From Acidobacteriota bacterium (lineage in GTDB: Bacteria > Acidobacteriota > Aminicenantia > Aminicenantales > Saccharicenantaceae), in contig JBDKSB010000012.1 in NCBI GenBank assembly GCA_039683095.1, positions 1 to 64,000 of the forward strand: 64,000 bases of DNA, written 5' to 3'. A model generated the notes under the pieces. That model was not told where the DNA came from and searched no databases. It was given only the letters and a program-made list of their open reading frames with translations. The position numbers were made by a program, and so were the translations under genes. Each line of letters opens with the position of its first letter. The first letter of the stretch is position 1. This document shows, one piece after another, positions 53,258 to 62,658 of the stretch.

Positions 53258-54144
53258 TGGGTCTTCCTCCGCCTGGCCGAGGTGGCGTTGGCGATCGTGT
53301 TGAGGGCCATGATGATGACGAAGAGAACGACGCCGGTGGCGAACAGGGCCTCGCGATGCTCGCCCGTGGCGTAGCTCATCTCCAGGGCGACGTTCGAGGT
53401 CAGCGTCCGGACGGGCGCCAGGAGCGAATGGGGGACCTCGGCGGCGTTCCCGGCGATCATGATCGTGGCCATGGTCTCGCCGATGGCCCGGCCCATGCCC
53501 AGGATGACGCTGGCGATGATGCCCGAGCGGGCGGCCGGGAAGAGTACCATCCTGACCGTCTGCCAGCGGGTCGCGCCTAGGGCGATCGAGCCCTCGCGGT
53601 AGGACGGCGGCACGGCCTGGAGCGCGTCGACGGAGATGGAGATGACGGTCGGCAGGATCATGACGCCGAGGATGATCGAGGCGGCCAGGACGGACAGGCC
53701 CGGCCCGCCGAAGGCCCGGCGGATGAAGGGGACGAGGATGACGACGCCCATGAAGCCGTAGACGACCGACGGGATGCCCGCCAGCAGCTCGATCACGGGC
53801 TTGATGAGGCGGCGGACCTTCTTGGAGGCGAACTCCGTCAGGACGATGGCGCAGGACAGGCCGAAGGGGACGCCGATGACCAGGGCCCCGGCCGTGACGG
53901 CCAGCGAGCCGACGATCATGGGCCAGAGCCCGAAGAGCTTCTCAGAGGGGTACCAGTCGGAGCCGGCCAGGAAGCTCTTGAGGCCGTAGCGGAACATGAT
54001 CGGCGTTCCCTGGCCGACGATGAAGACGGTGATGACCAGGAGAACGGAGACGGCCGAGAAGGCGACGACCAGGAGGGCCAGCCGGATGAGCCGGTCGTTC
54101 CGCTCGAGCCTGTTCCCCGCCCTGGCTCTCTTGGCTCCGGTCAT
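53254..54144 (-). CDS. pstC: Phosphate ABC transporter permease PstC
   Basis: The 296-residue permease has an N-terminal basic segment, six membrane helices, and the VDALQAVPPSYREGSIALGA EAA loop followed by TRWQTVRMVLFPAARSGIIA. It is the first permease of the operon, 20 nt after pstS, and is translationally coupled to pstA. Length is normal for PstC. Confidence 0.94.
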   Translation of the reverse strand: MTGAKRARAGNRLERNDRLIRLALLVVAFSAVSVLLVITVFIVGQGTPIMFRYGLKSFLAGSDWYPSEKLFGLWPMIVGSLAVTAGALVIGVPFGLSCAIVLTEFASKKVRRLIKPVIELLAGIPSVVYGFMGVVILVPFIRRAFGGPGLSVLAASIILGVMILPTVISISVDALQAVPPSYREGSIALGATRWQTVRMVLFPAARSGIIASVILGMGRAIGETMATIMIAGNAAEVPHSLLAPVRTLTSNVALEMSYATGEHREALFATGVVLFVIIMALNTIANATSARRRKTQ

Positions 54145-54165
54145 CGCCCGCCCCTCCCCTTCCGG

Positions 54166-54966
54166 TCAGCGGACCGGGAGGAGGCCCTCCTTCGTGACCA
54201 GCTTCTGGCCTTCCGCGGACAGGACGAAGTCGATGAACTCCCTGGCATGGCCGGCCGGCTCGCCCCGGCTGACGAAGAGGAACGGCCGGACGAGCCGGTA
54301 GCGGCCATTCTGGATGTTCTCGTCCGTGGCCGCCGCCCCGTCGAGGGCCAGGGCCCGGACCGCGGCGTTGACCAGGCCCAGGGAGATGAAGCCGATCGCC
54401 TGGGGGTCATGGGCGACGATCTCCCGGACCGTGCCGTTCGAGTCTTCGGTGATGGCGCCGCGGAAGATCCGCGTCTTGCCCATGACCAGCTCCTGGAAGG
54501 CGCCCCGCGTGCCGGAGCCCTCCTCGCGGGTGACGACGGTGATCCGCTTGTCCGGCCCGCCGAGGGGCCGCCAGCTCGTGATGTCGCCCGCGAAGATCTG
54601 CTTGACGTCCGGCGCCCGGAGGCCGCGGATGGGGTTCGAAGGATGGACGATGACGGCCAGCCCGTCCCGGGCGACGACGATCGCGACGAGGTCCCGCTCG
54701 CCGCCCTTGAGCTCGCGCGAGGACATGCCGATCTGGCAGGCCCCGCTCCTGCAGGCCTCGATGCCGGCGCTCGAGCCGCCGCCCTGGACGTTGACGCCGT
54801 AGTCACGGTGAGCCTGCATGAACACCTCGGCCCACTTGTCGGCGAAAGGCTGGATGCTCGTCGACCCGGCCAGGGTCAGGTCGGAACCGGATCCGGCCCG
54901 GCGGCAGCCCGGAAAAAGCGCGAGGCCCAGGGCCAGGGCGAAGCAGGCAAACCGGTGGCGCATCAT
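54166..54966 (-). CDS. pstS: Phosphate-binding protein PstS
   Basis: The 266-residue protein has a signal with lipobox-like LALFPGC (Cys21), then the binding domain SDLTLAGSTSIQPFADKWAE, YGVNVQGGGSSAGIEACRSG and VVTREEGSGTRGAFQELVMG, which holds the phosphate-contacting Ser/Arg residues. It captures periplasmic phosphate for PstCAB. A TATAAT at 54998-55003 lies on its strand; no Pho-box repeat is evident. It heads the operon. Confidence 0.94.
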   Translation of the reverse strand: MMRHRFACFALALGLALFPGCRRAGSGSDLTLAGSTSIQPFADKWAEVFMQAHRDYGVNVQGGGSSAGIEACRSGACQIGMSSRELKGGERDLVAIVVARDGLAVIVHPSNPIRGLRAPDVKQIFAGDITSWRPLGGPDKRITVVTREEGSGTRGAFQELVMGKTRIFRGAITEDSNGTVREIVAHDPQAIGFISLGLVNAAVRALALDGAAATDENIQNGRYRLVRPFLFVSRGEPAGHAREFIDFVLSAEGQKLVTKEGLLPVR

Positions 54967-55041
54967 CCTATTACAGGTGGAAAGCTCTCGGGCAGGAATT
55001 ATACCCTAAAAGCCCCCTGGAGGCGATAACCGCCGGGCGAT

Positions 55042-56928
55042 CTAGTTGCCGGCCTCGGCGTCATCGAGATCGCGCATCCGGCTGTCGTAGCCGGCTTTTT
55101 TCGCGTCGTACTCCCCGGTCACCTTCTCCAGCTCGTCGAGCAGGCCGTCGTTCTCTTTCTTCGCCTTGTGCATGGCCTTGGAGACCTCGACGACCCTGGC
55201 TCCATCCCGGTCCGACGAGGCCCGGACGAGCTGGGCGTTGCAATCGCGCAGCGCGGCGTCGTTGGCCTCGACGGCCTTCTCGATCTCGGCGATCCGGGCC
55301 TCCAGGGGCCGCAGGGCGCGCGACCGCTCGGCGACGATCTCGGAGCGCAGCCGGCGCAGCTCCTTGGGCGTCCAGCGGGGCCGGCCGGCCGCCTCGCCCG
55401 CCGCCGCCGGCGGCGGCACGGCCGCGAGCGACCCCTGCATGACCTCGTCGCGCCAGCCGACCTTGTCCAGGAACCTCTGGTAGCCGCCCTCGTAGACGAC
55501 GATGTCGTCGTTGTCGAAGACGACCAGCCGCTCGGCCAGGGCGTGGAGGAACATCTCGTTGTGCGTGACCATGACGACCGCGCCGTCGAAGGCGTCGATG
55601 GCCTCGAGCAGGGCGTCGTTGGATTCGATGTCGAGGTGGTTGGTCGGCTCGTCGAGGAGCAGCAGGTTGACCGGGGTGGCGATGAGCTTGCCCAGGAGGA
55701 CCCGGCTCTTCTCGCCGCCCGAGAGCACCTTGATGGGCTTGAGGGCGTCGTCGCCCTCGAACATCATGCCGCCGGCGATGAACCGGGCCCGCTTCGGGTC
55801 CCCCTCGGGATCGCCCGAGGTGATCTCCTCGAGGACGGTGTTGGACTCGGACAGGGTCGAGATGTGGGTCTGCTCGAAGTAGCCGGCGGTCACGGACTGG
55901 GGCTCGTCGATCCGGCCGGACCGGGGCGCCAGGTCCCCGGCCAGGAGCCGGAGCAGGGTCGTCTTGCCCCGGCCGTTGCGGCCGATGATGAAGACCCGGT
56001 CCCTGGCCCCGATGCTGATGGTGAACCGGCGGATGAGCGGCCGGTCCGGCGTGTAGGAGAAGGACAGGTCGCGGACGTCCAGGGAGTACTTGTGGTAGCC
56101 CGGCTTCTCGGCGAAGGCGAACTCGAGGTTCTTGACCTCCTCGAGCTTTTGCCGCTTCTCCATCTTCTCGAGCGACTTGACCCGCGACTGGACCAGCCCG
56201 CCCAGCCGGGCCTTGGCCCGGAATCGGTTGATGAACAGGTCCATCTCCTTGCGCTTGCGCTCGTCGTTGAGCCGCGTCTTTTCGTAGATCTCCTCCTCGG
56301 CCGCGATCTGCTCGTAGTACTTGCCGGTGTCGCCCTCGATCTTGCGGACCTTGCGGCGGTGGATGCCGAGGACGTGGGTGACAACGTTGTCCATGAAGCC
56401 GCGGTCGTGGGTGATCAGCAGCAACTCGCCCGGCCAGGCGGCCAGGAAGCGCTCGAGCCAGCGCAGCGAGGTGATGTCGAGGTAGTTGCTCGGCTCGTCC
56501 AGGAGGAGCATCTGATAGTCGCCGACCAGGACCCTGGTCAGGTTGAGGCGGACCTGGTAGCCGCCCGAGAGCTCGGCCGGCTTCTTCTCCAGGTCGGCCT
56601 CGCCGAACCCGAGGCCGGCCAGGATCTTCTCGACCCGCCAGACCTCGTTCTGGGCGTCGTGGGGCAGGGCCTTGGCCGCCTCGGCCAGGACGGTCGCCTC
56701 GGAGAAGCGGGGCCGCTGCTCGAGGTAGCCGATGCGGTACTTCCGGGGCCTGGTGATCGTGCCCGAGTCGGGCTCCTCCTCCCCGGTGATCATCCGGAAG
56801 AGGGTGGTCTTGCCGTGGCCGTTGCGGCCGACGACCCCGACCCGCTCCTTGCGGTTGATCTTGAAGCTGATGGAGTCGAAGAGAGCCTGCTTCCCGAAGC
56901 TCTTCGAAAGGTTATCGACGACGATCAT
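55042..56928 (-). CDS. ABC-F family ATPase (translation factor type)
   Basis: The 628-residue protein has two ABC cassettes: Walker A GRNGHGKTT (about residue 35) and GRNGRGKTT (about 335); signatures LSGGYQVRLNLTR and LSGGEKSRVLLGK; Walker B LLLDEPSNYLD and LLLDEPTNHLD. An inter-domain linker lies at about 225-300, and a Uup-like coiled-coil C-terminal region at about 510-620. Such proteins act on the ribosome rather than in transport. A TATAAT lies at 56961-56966 on its strand. Confidence 0.93.
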   Translation of the reverse strand: MIVVDNLSKSFGKQALFDSISFKINRKERVGVVGRNGHGKTTLFRMITGEEEPDSGTITRPRKYRIGYLEQRPRFSEATVLAEAAKALPHDAQNEVWRVEKILAGLGFGEADLEKKPAELSGGYQVRLNLTRVLVGDYQMLLLDEPSNYLDITSLRWLERFLAAWPGELLLITHDRGFMDNVVTHVLGIHRRKVRKIEGDTGKYYEQIAAEEEIYEKTRLNDERKRKEMDLFINRFRAKARLGGLVQSRVKSLEKMEKRQKLEEVKNLEFAFAEKPGYHKYSLDVRDLSFSYTPDRPLIRRFTISIGARDRVFIIGRNGRGKTTLLRLLAGDLAPRSGRIDEPQSVTAGYFEQTHISTLSESNTVLEEITSGDPEGDPKRARFIAGGMMFEGDDALKPIKVLSGGEKSRVLLGKLIATPVNLLLLDEPTNHLDIESNDALLEAIDAFDGAVVMVTHNEMFLHALAERLVVFDNDDIVVYEGGYQRFLDKVGWRDEVMQGSLAAVPPPAAAGEAAGRPRWTPKELRRLRSEIVAERSRALRPLEARIAEIEKAVEANDAALRDCNAQLVRASSDRDGARVVEVSKAMHKAKKENDGLLDELEKVTGEYDAKKAGYDSRMRDLDDAEAGN

Positions 56929-56983
56929 AGACGGATCCCTGGGCGAAATTCGAACGGACTATTATAGCAGACCGGGCGGCGGG

Positions 56984-57406
56984 TTACTTGGCCGCCGCCC
57001 CGGTCACGGTCTTGGTCTTGTGGGCCCCCTTGGTCACGTGGACGCGGTAGCCGTCCTCGCCCGGCAGCCAGACCTCGGCCAGGACGTACACCGTGATGTA
57101 CTCCGTGTACGACGGCGCGAAGTCGCCGACCTCGTCGAAGACGAGCCGGGGCCCGGCCACGGGCGGGGCCGGCTGGGGTATCCGCTCGAGAACCGCCAGC
57201 GGAGTCTCCTTGCCGGTCGAGGCCTGCTTGAGGACCAGGCCGCCGCCGGCCGCCTTGACGACCGCGTATTCGCCCGCGGCCAGGCTCTTGCCGCCCGCTT
57301 TGAAAGCGAAGGGCGCCTTGAACGACGCCTGGGCGAAGGCCGGCGCGGCGCCGGCCGCGAAGACGATGGCCAGGGCCGCGAAAAGTGCCGCCGGTTGACG
57401 CTTCAT
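56984..57406 (-). CDS. Small secreted protein, paralogous to 37279-37686
   Basis: The 140-residue protein has a signal peptide (1-26, ending AFAQA) and a mature beta domain: FKAPFAFKAGGKSLAAGEYA at the start, LVFDEVGDF in the middle and WLPGEDGYRVHVTKG near the end, aligning with the paralogue at 37279. It is 22 nt downstream of the Tat-exported PLP enzyme gene, with AGGAGG before its ATG, and probably shares its message. Function unknown. Confidence 0.8.
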   Translation of the reverse strand: MKRQPAALFAALAIVFAAGAAPAFAQASFKAPFAFKAGGKSLAAGEYAVVKAAGGGLVLKQASTGKETPLAVLERIPQPAPPVAGPRLVFDEVGDFAPSYTEYITVYVLAEVWLPGEDGYRVHVTKGAHKTKTVTGAAAK

Positions 57407-57428
57407 CTGACGCCTCCTTGTCCCCGTC

Positions 57429-58799
57429 TCAGACCGTCACCTCGGCCGGGTAGCCCGGGATCGGGTCGGCCGCCTCGGGCACGCCGCTCTTGGCCGCCTC
57501 GGCCATGGCCTCGATGAACGTGTCGATCTCCTCGAGCGTCGTGTAGACGTTCGGCGAGACGCGCAGGGCCTGGTAGTCGAAGACCGAGTTCGGCGGCGCC
57601 CCGCCGACCAGCGGAACGACGATGATGCGGTAGTTGTTGCGGAGCCAGGTGGCCAGCTGGCGGACGTCGATGCCCTCGATGTTGACGGCCATGACGCCCC
57701 AGGCCTGGGCCGGCTCGCTCGTCTCGGTCAGGATCTTGATCTTCGAATAGGGCTTGAGGGCATTGACCCAGCGCATGTTCAGGTAGCGCAGCCGGGCCGC
57801 CTTGCGCTCGGCCCCGATGGCCTGGTGGAAAGCAAGCGATTCGCCGAGGGCCGCCCGGATGGCCCAGGGGTGGGTGCCGATCGACTCGAACTTGCGGATG
57901 TCGTTGTCCTGCTGCTCCGGCGCGGCCTGCAGCGGCCAGAACCGGGGGATCATCTCCTTGCGGACACAGAGGCAGCCGTTGCCGAGCGGGGCCAGGAGCC
58001 ACTTGTGGAGGCTCACCCCGTAGGCGTCGCACTCGAGGTCATGGAGCTTGAAGGGGAAATGGCCCAGGGCGTGGGCGCCGTCGACGATGGTGACGATGCC
58101 CTTGGACCGGGCCAGGAGGGAGAGCCGCCGGACCGGGAAGAGCTGGGCCGTCAGGTTCGTGATGTGGGTGAAATGGAAGACCTTGGTCCGCGGCGTGATG
58201 GCCTTCTCGAACATATTGTAGAGGTAGTCCTGGGTCGTCGGCACCGGGAACTGGAGCCGGGTGACCTTGATGCCCTCGCGGCGCATCCGCTGGTCCCACG
58301 TCGTCAGCATGCGGGGGTAATCCTGCTCGGTCGTGATGACCTCGTCCCCGGCCTTGAGGTCGAGCCCGTTCTGGGCGATCTGCAGGGCCTCGCTGGCGCC
58401 CCGGGTCAGGGCCATCTCCTCCTTGTCGCAGCCGAACTCGTTGGCCATGCGCCGGCGCAGGGTCTCGCTGTTCCCGGCCACCATGCCCTGGTAGTGGACG
58501 GGCAGCATGTTGATCATCTCCATGTAGCGGAAGGTCGAATCCAGCGACACCCGGGGCATGGGGCAGGTGAAGCCGTTGTTCAGGTTGATGAGCTCGCGGT
58601 CAAGCTTGAAAGCCAGCTGGATCTCGCGCCAGTAGAACTCGTCCCTGGCCACCTCCTCGGCCGTCTTGCCCGCGACCGATTGGGACGCCTCGGCGATGCG
58701 CGGCAGTCCCATCGGGTCGAAGGCCACGGCGGCCGCGCCGAACGCGCCGACCGACCTCATGAACGCTCTCCGGCTCCAGGTTCCGCTCGGTTTCTTCAT
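57429..58799 (-). CDS. Tat-exported class V aminotransferase-type PLP enzyme
   Basis: The 456-residue protein starts with a twin-arginine signal (WSRRAFMRSVGAFGAAAVAF). The mature part is a class V PLP fold: Asp240 (VDGAHALGHFPF) and Lys266 (GVSLHKWLLAPLG) are the PLP-binding residues, as in cysteine desulfurases and isopenicillin-N-epimerase-like enzymes. It is folded with its cofactor before export. The reaction is unknown; an epimerase, lyase or aminotransferase is possible. The next gene is the small secreted protein. Confidence 0.85.
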   Translation of the reverse strand: MKKPSGTWSRRAFMRSVGAFGAAAVAFDPMGLPRIAEASQSVAGKTAEEVARDEFYWREIQLAFKLDRELINLNNGFTCPMPRVSLDSTFRYMEMINMLPVHYQGMVAGNSETLRRRMANEFGCDKEEMALTRGASEALQIAQNGLDLKAGDEVITTEQDYPRMLTTWDQRMRREGIKVTRLQFPVPTTQDYLYNMFEKAITPRTKVFHFTHITNLTAQLFPVRRLSLLARSKGIVTIVDGAHALGHFPFKLHDLECDAYGVSLHKWLLAPLGNGCLCVRKEMIPRFWPLQAAPEQQDNDIRKFESIGTHPWAIRAALGESLAFHQAIGAERKAARLRYLNMRWVNALKPYSKIKILTETSEPAQAWGVMAVNIEGIDVRQLATWLRNNYRIIVVPLVGGAPPNSVFDYQALRVSPNVYTTLEEIDTFIEAMAEAAKSGVPEAADPIPGYPAEVTV

Positions 58800-58897
58800 G
58801 CTCTGCCTCCTCGGGAAATGGGTTGATGCGATCGACGCAAGGGCGATTTTAAAACAGTCGGCGAAACCAGGTCAAGGTCCCGGCGGGAGGACCCCGG

Positions 58898-60466
58898 TCA
58901 GTTCCAGGCCGCCGGCCGGTCGCCGTAGACGATGAGGTCGCCGAGGCCGACCGTCCCGCCCGGCCTGGGGTTCAGGAGCCTGAGCCCGAGAGTGTGGCGG
59001 CCCTTGGCCAGCCCGTAGCCCCAGGCGATCTCGAGCCGGCGGACGAGCTCGTCGACCGGCAGGGCGATGATGGACGGCGGCCCGCCGTCGACTGTGAGCT
59101 CGACCTCGAAGGCGTACGGGTCCGAACCGGGCGCGGCCATCTTCGTCGGCCCGCCGCCCAGGACGAAGCCCGTGCCCTCGAACTCGATCAGGGCCGGCGT
59201 TTCGAGGATCGCGCCCAGCCGCCGCCGCTCGACCGGATAGCAGCCCGGGAAGCTCGTCTCGAGCCGCACCGGCCGGACGGTCTCGACCGGCAGCCGGACG
59301 CTCTCCCCTTCGACGCGGCCGCCGCTCGCGCGGACCGCCTCCAGGGCCAGGGCCAGGGTCGTCTCGCAGGCCTTGTCGAGGGACATCTCCGTATAGGGGA
59401 ACGGCTTGTCCTCGATGGCCCGGAGAGGGTCGCGCCACTTCGGCGGGATGGCCTCGCAGCCCAGCATCGTCCCCAGGACGCCACCGGCGCTGGCCGGGTT
59501 GCAGTCCGAGTCCTGGCCGCACCGGGCCGCGATCTCGAGCGTCCGGCCGAAATCGCCGTGGCCGTAGAGCAGGCCGATGGCGACATAGGCCCCGTTGACC
59601 CGGGCGTCGATGTTCCCGGGATCGAACACGAAATCGGGGCAGCCGGCGTCCCCGGCCCAATTGCGCTCGACGGCCAGCCAGGCCGCCTTCCAATCAACCG
59701 GGTCGGCCTTGTAGCAGGCCAGGACGTCCCGGATGCAGCCGGCAAACCCGGACTCCGGCGGCAGGACCTTCAGGGCCCCCTCGACGACCGGCTCGACTTC
59801 GGCGCTGACGAAAGCCAGGCTGTACATGGCCGCGACGAAAACCCCGCCGTACCAGCCGTCCCCGTAATTCATGATGTGGCCGACCCGGTCGCAGATCTCC
59901 GCGCCGGCGTTGACCAGGCCCGGGCTGACGAGGCCGGCGAAGTCGGCCTCGATCTGGAAATCGATGTCGTCGGCGTGCGGCGAGTTCCTCCAGTGGCCCG
60001 AGTCCGGCGGCAGGAGGCCGTGGAGGATGTTGTAGCGGGCCGCCTGGTTGGCGTGCCAGAGCGGGTAGGCGGCATGGGCGAAGGCCTGGGCATACCGGGC
60101 CGCCGGCGCGTCGATGCCCTCGCGGGACATGACCTCGAGGAAGGTCAGGTCCATGTAGACGTCGTCGTAGAGGCCGGGCGAACGCTCGAAGCGCCGGGCC
60201 ACGATGCCGTCATCCCAGGGGATGGGCTGGTAGTCGGCGATCATGGCCCCCGGAAAGCGGAACTCCGTCGGGCCGCCGAAGGTGCAGCCGATGACCTGTC
60301 CGGCCCAGCCGCCCCTGATCCGGTCGAGCAGCCCGGCTCGGGAGAGCTCGGACCCCGGGCCCGCGGCCGAAGCCCCCCTGGGGGCCGGGCGGCAGGCGAC
60401 GGCCGCCGCCCCGGCCAGAACGATCAGGCCGGCGAAGCCGAAGGCCAGGCGGCGGCCCTTCATCAT
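58898..60466 (-). CDS. ADP-ribosylglycohydrolase-family lipoprotein
   Basis: The 522-residue protein has a lipobox AAVAC (Cys25). Residues about 45-360 are the ADP-ribosyl-glycohydrolase fold with GGWAGQVIGCTFGGPTEF, the metal ligands in SPGLYDDVYMDLTFL (Asp-Asp) and GQDSDCNPASAGGVLG. A C-terminal beta-sandwich (about 390-522) follows, like a carbohydrate-binding module. An extracytoplasmic member could remove ADP-ribose or act on a related glycoside; the substrate is unclear. Its start overlaps the stop of the upstream S46 peptidase gene. Confidence 0.82.
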   Translation of the reverse strand: MMKGRRLAFGFAGLIVLAGAAAVACRPAPRGASAAGPGSELSRAGLLDRIRGGWAGQVIGCTFGGPTEFRFPGAMIADYQPIPWDDGIVARRFERSPGLYDDVYMDLTFLEVMSREGIDAPAARYAQAFAHAAYPLWHANQAARYNILHGLLPPDSGHWRNSPHADDIDFQIEADFAGLVSPGLVNAGAEICDRVGHIMNYGDGWYGGVFVAAMYSLAFVSAEVEPVVEGALKVLPPESGFAGCIRDVLACYKADPVDWKAAWLAVERNWAGDAGCPDFVFDPGNIDARVNGAYVAIGLLYGHGDFGRTLEIAARCGQDSDCNPASAGGVLGTMLGCEAIPPKWRDPLRAIEDKPFPYTEMSLDKACETTLALALEAVRASGGRVEGESVRLPVETVRPVRLETSFPGCYPVERRRLGAILETPALIEFEGTGFVLGGGPTKMAAPGSDPYAFEVELTVDGGPPSIIALPVDELVRRLEIAWGYGLAKGRHTLGLRLLNPRPGGTVGLGDLIVYGDRPAAWN

Positions 60467-62622
60467 TTCCCTGCCAGGCCCATCTCCCGGACGATGTGCG
60501 TCGCGCCGGAGAACTTGTCGGTCACCCAGAGCACGTAGCGGAGGTCGACGCTGATCGAGCGCTGCAGCTCGGGGATGATGTAGTAGTCGCCGATGACGCT
60601 CTCATAGGTCATATCGAAGATGATGCCGATCTGCTCGCCCCTGGCGTTGAGGGTCGGGGAGCCGGAGTTGCCGCCGGTCACGTTGGTCGTGTTCAGGAAG
60701 CAGGCCGGGACGTCCCCGAGCCGGGGGTCGGCGTAGGGGCCGAAGTCCTTAGACTTCCAGAGGTCCTTGATCTTGGCCGGGACCCGGAACGGGGAGACGC
60801 CGGTATCCTTCTCGACGACGCCCTTGACCGTCGTCTGCGGCAGGTACAGGACGGCGTCCCGCGGCTGGTAGCCCAGGACCGGGCCGTAGGTGAAGCGGAT
60901 GGTGCCGTTGGCGTCGGGCGGATAGGTGCCCTTCTTCATCTCCAGGATGGCCGCTTCGTAGGTCATCTTGAGATCGGCGCCTTCCCGGGAGAAGCCCTTG
61001 CTCTCCTCGCGCACGCCTTTGAGCTCCTGCTCCATGCCGGCGGCGATCTTGAGGAACGGATCGTCGACCGCGGCCAACTGGGCCGGCTTGAGTCCGACGA
61101 GCTCGAGCCTCTTCGCCGGATCGCCCAGCGCCGTCCCGGCGTACATGGCGTCCACCCGGGCGGCCACGTCGGCGTCGGCGCCGGCGGCCAGCTGCCGGAG
61201 CGAGGCGGGCCAGGCCGCGACGTCGGGATGGGCGGCCTTGAGCCGCTTGAGCGTCCACTTCAGCAGCTCCCGGTCGGTGGCGAAGACATAGCCGCGCTCG
61301 GCCAGCTGCAGGCCCTGCTTGAACCGGGGCAGGTTCCGCTCCTGGAAGGCCGGCTCGCGGTCCTTGTCCGGCTTCTGCGTCTCGTTCACGGCCCGCAGGA
61401 TGTTGTAGGCCTGGGACATGATGGTCGAGCCGCCGAGGACGCCGTTCAGCAGCTCCGTCCTGGCCCCGAAGGCCTTCTGGCGGACCTGGAAGGCCTCGAG
61501 TGCGGCCGGAGCGGCGCCGTACTTCCTGGCCCGCGCCGGATCGGCGGCGATCCAGTCGAGGAGTTCCTTCTCCTGGGCCGCCTTCTTGGCCGCGAGGTCG
61601 TACTTGACGAAGCCCTCGAGCTTGCCCTGATAATTCTTGAGGCCGTTGTAGAGGCCCTTGACCAGGCCGGCGTAGCGGATCTCGACCTCCTTGTCGGCCT
61701 TGCCGGCGGCTTCGTAGAAGCCGATGAGGTCCTGGACGTCCTTGACCCGCTTGGCCATGTTCTCCTGGTCGGCCTTGAGCTCGGCCAGGGCGTAGTTGCG
61801 GTAGGTCCGTCCCGGATAGCCCATGACGAAGGTGAAGTCGCCTTCCTTGAAGCCGTCGAGGGAGACCTTCAGCCAGACCTTGGGCTTGTAGGGGACGTTC
61901 GACGGGCTGTAATCGGCCGCCGTCCCGTCGGGGGCGACATAGGCCCGCAGGAACGAGAAGTCGCAGGTGTGGCGGGGCCACATCCAGTTGTCGGCCTCGC
62001 CGCCGAAGTTCCCCAGGTCCAGGGGCGGCGCGTAAACGAGCCGGACGTCGCGGATCTGCTTGAAGGTATAGAGATAGTAGGCGTTGCCGCTGTACATCGA
62101 GGCCAGCGTGCAGCGAAGGTCCTGGCCGGCCTTTTCGCCGGACGCGATGAGGTCCTTCTGGGCCTTGTCGAAGGCGTCGTAGCGCTGCCGCGGCGTCATC
62201 TTGGGCCTGAAGTAGGCGTTGACCTTGGCCGTCACGTCCTCGTAGCCGATGAGGACGCCGGCCTGGTAGCCCTGGGCCGGGATCTCCTCGCCCCTGGTCC
62301 GGGCCAGGAAGCCGTCGCTGATGTAGTCCTTCTCCTTGCTCGAGGCCCTCTGGATAGCGCCGTAGGCGACGTGGTGGTTGGTCAGGACGAGGCCCTCCGG
62401 GCTGACGAACTCGCCCGTGCCGCCGCCGAGGTTGACAACGGCGCTCATGAGGCCGGTGCCGTCCTTCTTATAGAGCTCGCCCGGGTCCATCTGCAGGCCC
62501 TGGGCCTTGAGGTTGAGGTCCTTCATCTGGTGGGGCATCCACATGCCCTCGTCGGCGCCGGCCGAGAAGACCAGGGCCAGGGCGAAGGCCGCGAACGCGA
62601 GATAACGGGCGAATCTTTTCAT
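60463..62622 (-). CDS. S46-family dipeptidyl-peptidase, divergent specificity residue
   Basis: The 719-residue exported peptidase has a signal peptide (1-22) and mature start DEGMWMPHQM. The catalytic His lies in LTNHHVAYG, the Asp in NWMWPRHTCDFSFL and the Ser in TGGNSGSPTLN. The residue that is Gly in DPP7 and Arg in DPP11 is Met671 (IIFDMTYES). Activity is therefore plausible but with unknown P1 preference. It is clearly a different subgroup from the copy at 22301. It overlaps the ADP-ribosylglycohydrolase gene by 4 nt. Confidence 0.92.
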   Translation of the reverse strand: MKRFARYLAFAAFALALVFSAGADEGMWMPHQMKDLNLKAQGLQMDPGELYKKDGTGLMSAVVNLGGGTGEFVSPEGLVLTNHHVAYGAIQRASSKEKDYISDGFLARTRGEEIPAQGYQAGVLIGYEDVTAKVNAYFRPKMTPRQRYDAFDKAQKDLIASGEKAGQDLRCTLASMYSGNAYYLYTFKQIRDVRLVYAPPLDLGNFGGEADNWMWPRHTCDFSFLRAYVAPDGTAADYSPSNVPYKPKVWLKVSLDGFKEGDFTFVMGYPGRTYRNYALAELKADQENMAKRVKDVQDLIGFYEAAGKADKEVEIRYAGLVKGLYNGLKNYQGKLEGFVKYDLAAKKAAQEKELLDWIAADPARARKYGAAPAALEAFQVRQKAFGARTELLNGVLGGSTIMSQAYNILRAVNETQKPDKDREPAFQERNLPRFKQGLQLAERGYVFATDRELLKWTLKRLKAAHPDVAAWPASLRQLAAGADADVAARVDAMYAGTALGDPAKRLELVGLKPAQLAAVDDPFLKIAAGMEQELKGVREESKGFSREGADLKMTYEAAILEMKKGTYPPDANGTIRFTYGPVLGYQPRDAVLYLPQTTVKGVVEKDTGVSPFRVPAKIKDLWKSKDFGPYADPRLGDVPACFLNTTNVTGGNSGSPTLNARGEQIGIIFDMTYESVIGDYYIIPELQRSISVDLRYVLWVTDKFSGATHIVREMGLAGK

Positions 62623-62658
62623 GTTGCCTCCTTCGGGGTCGGTCCCCGTTCGTTCCTG

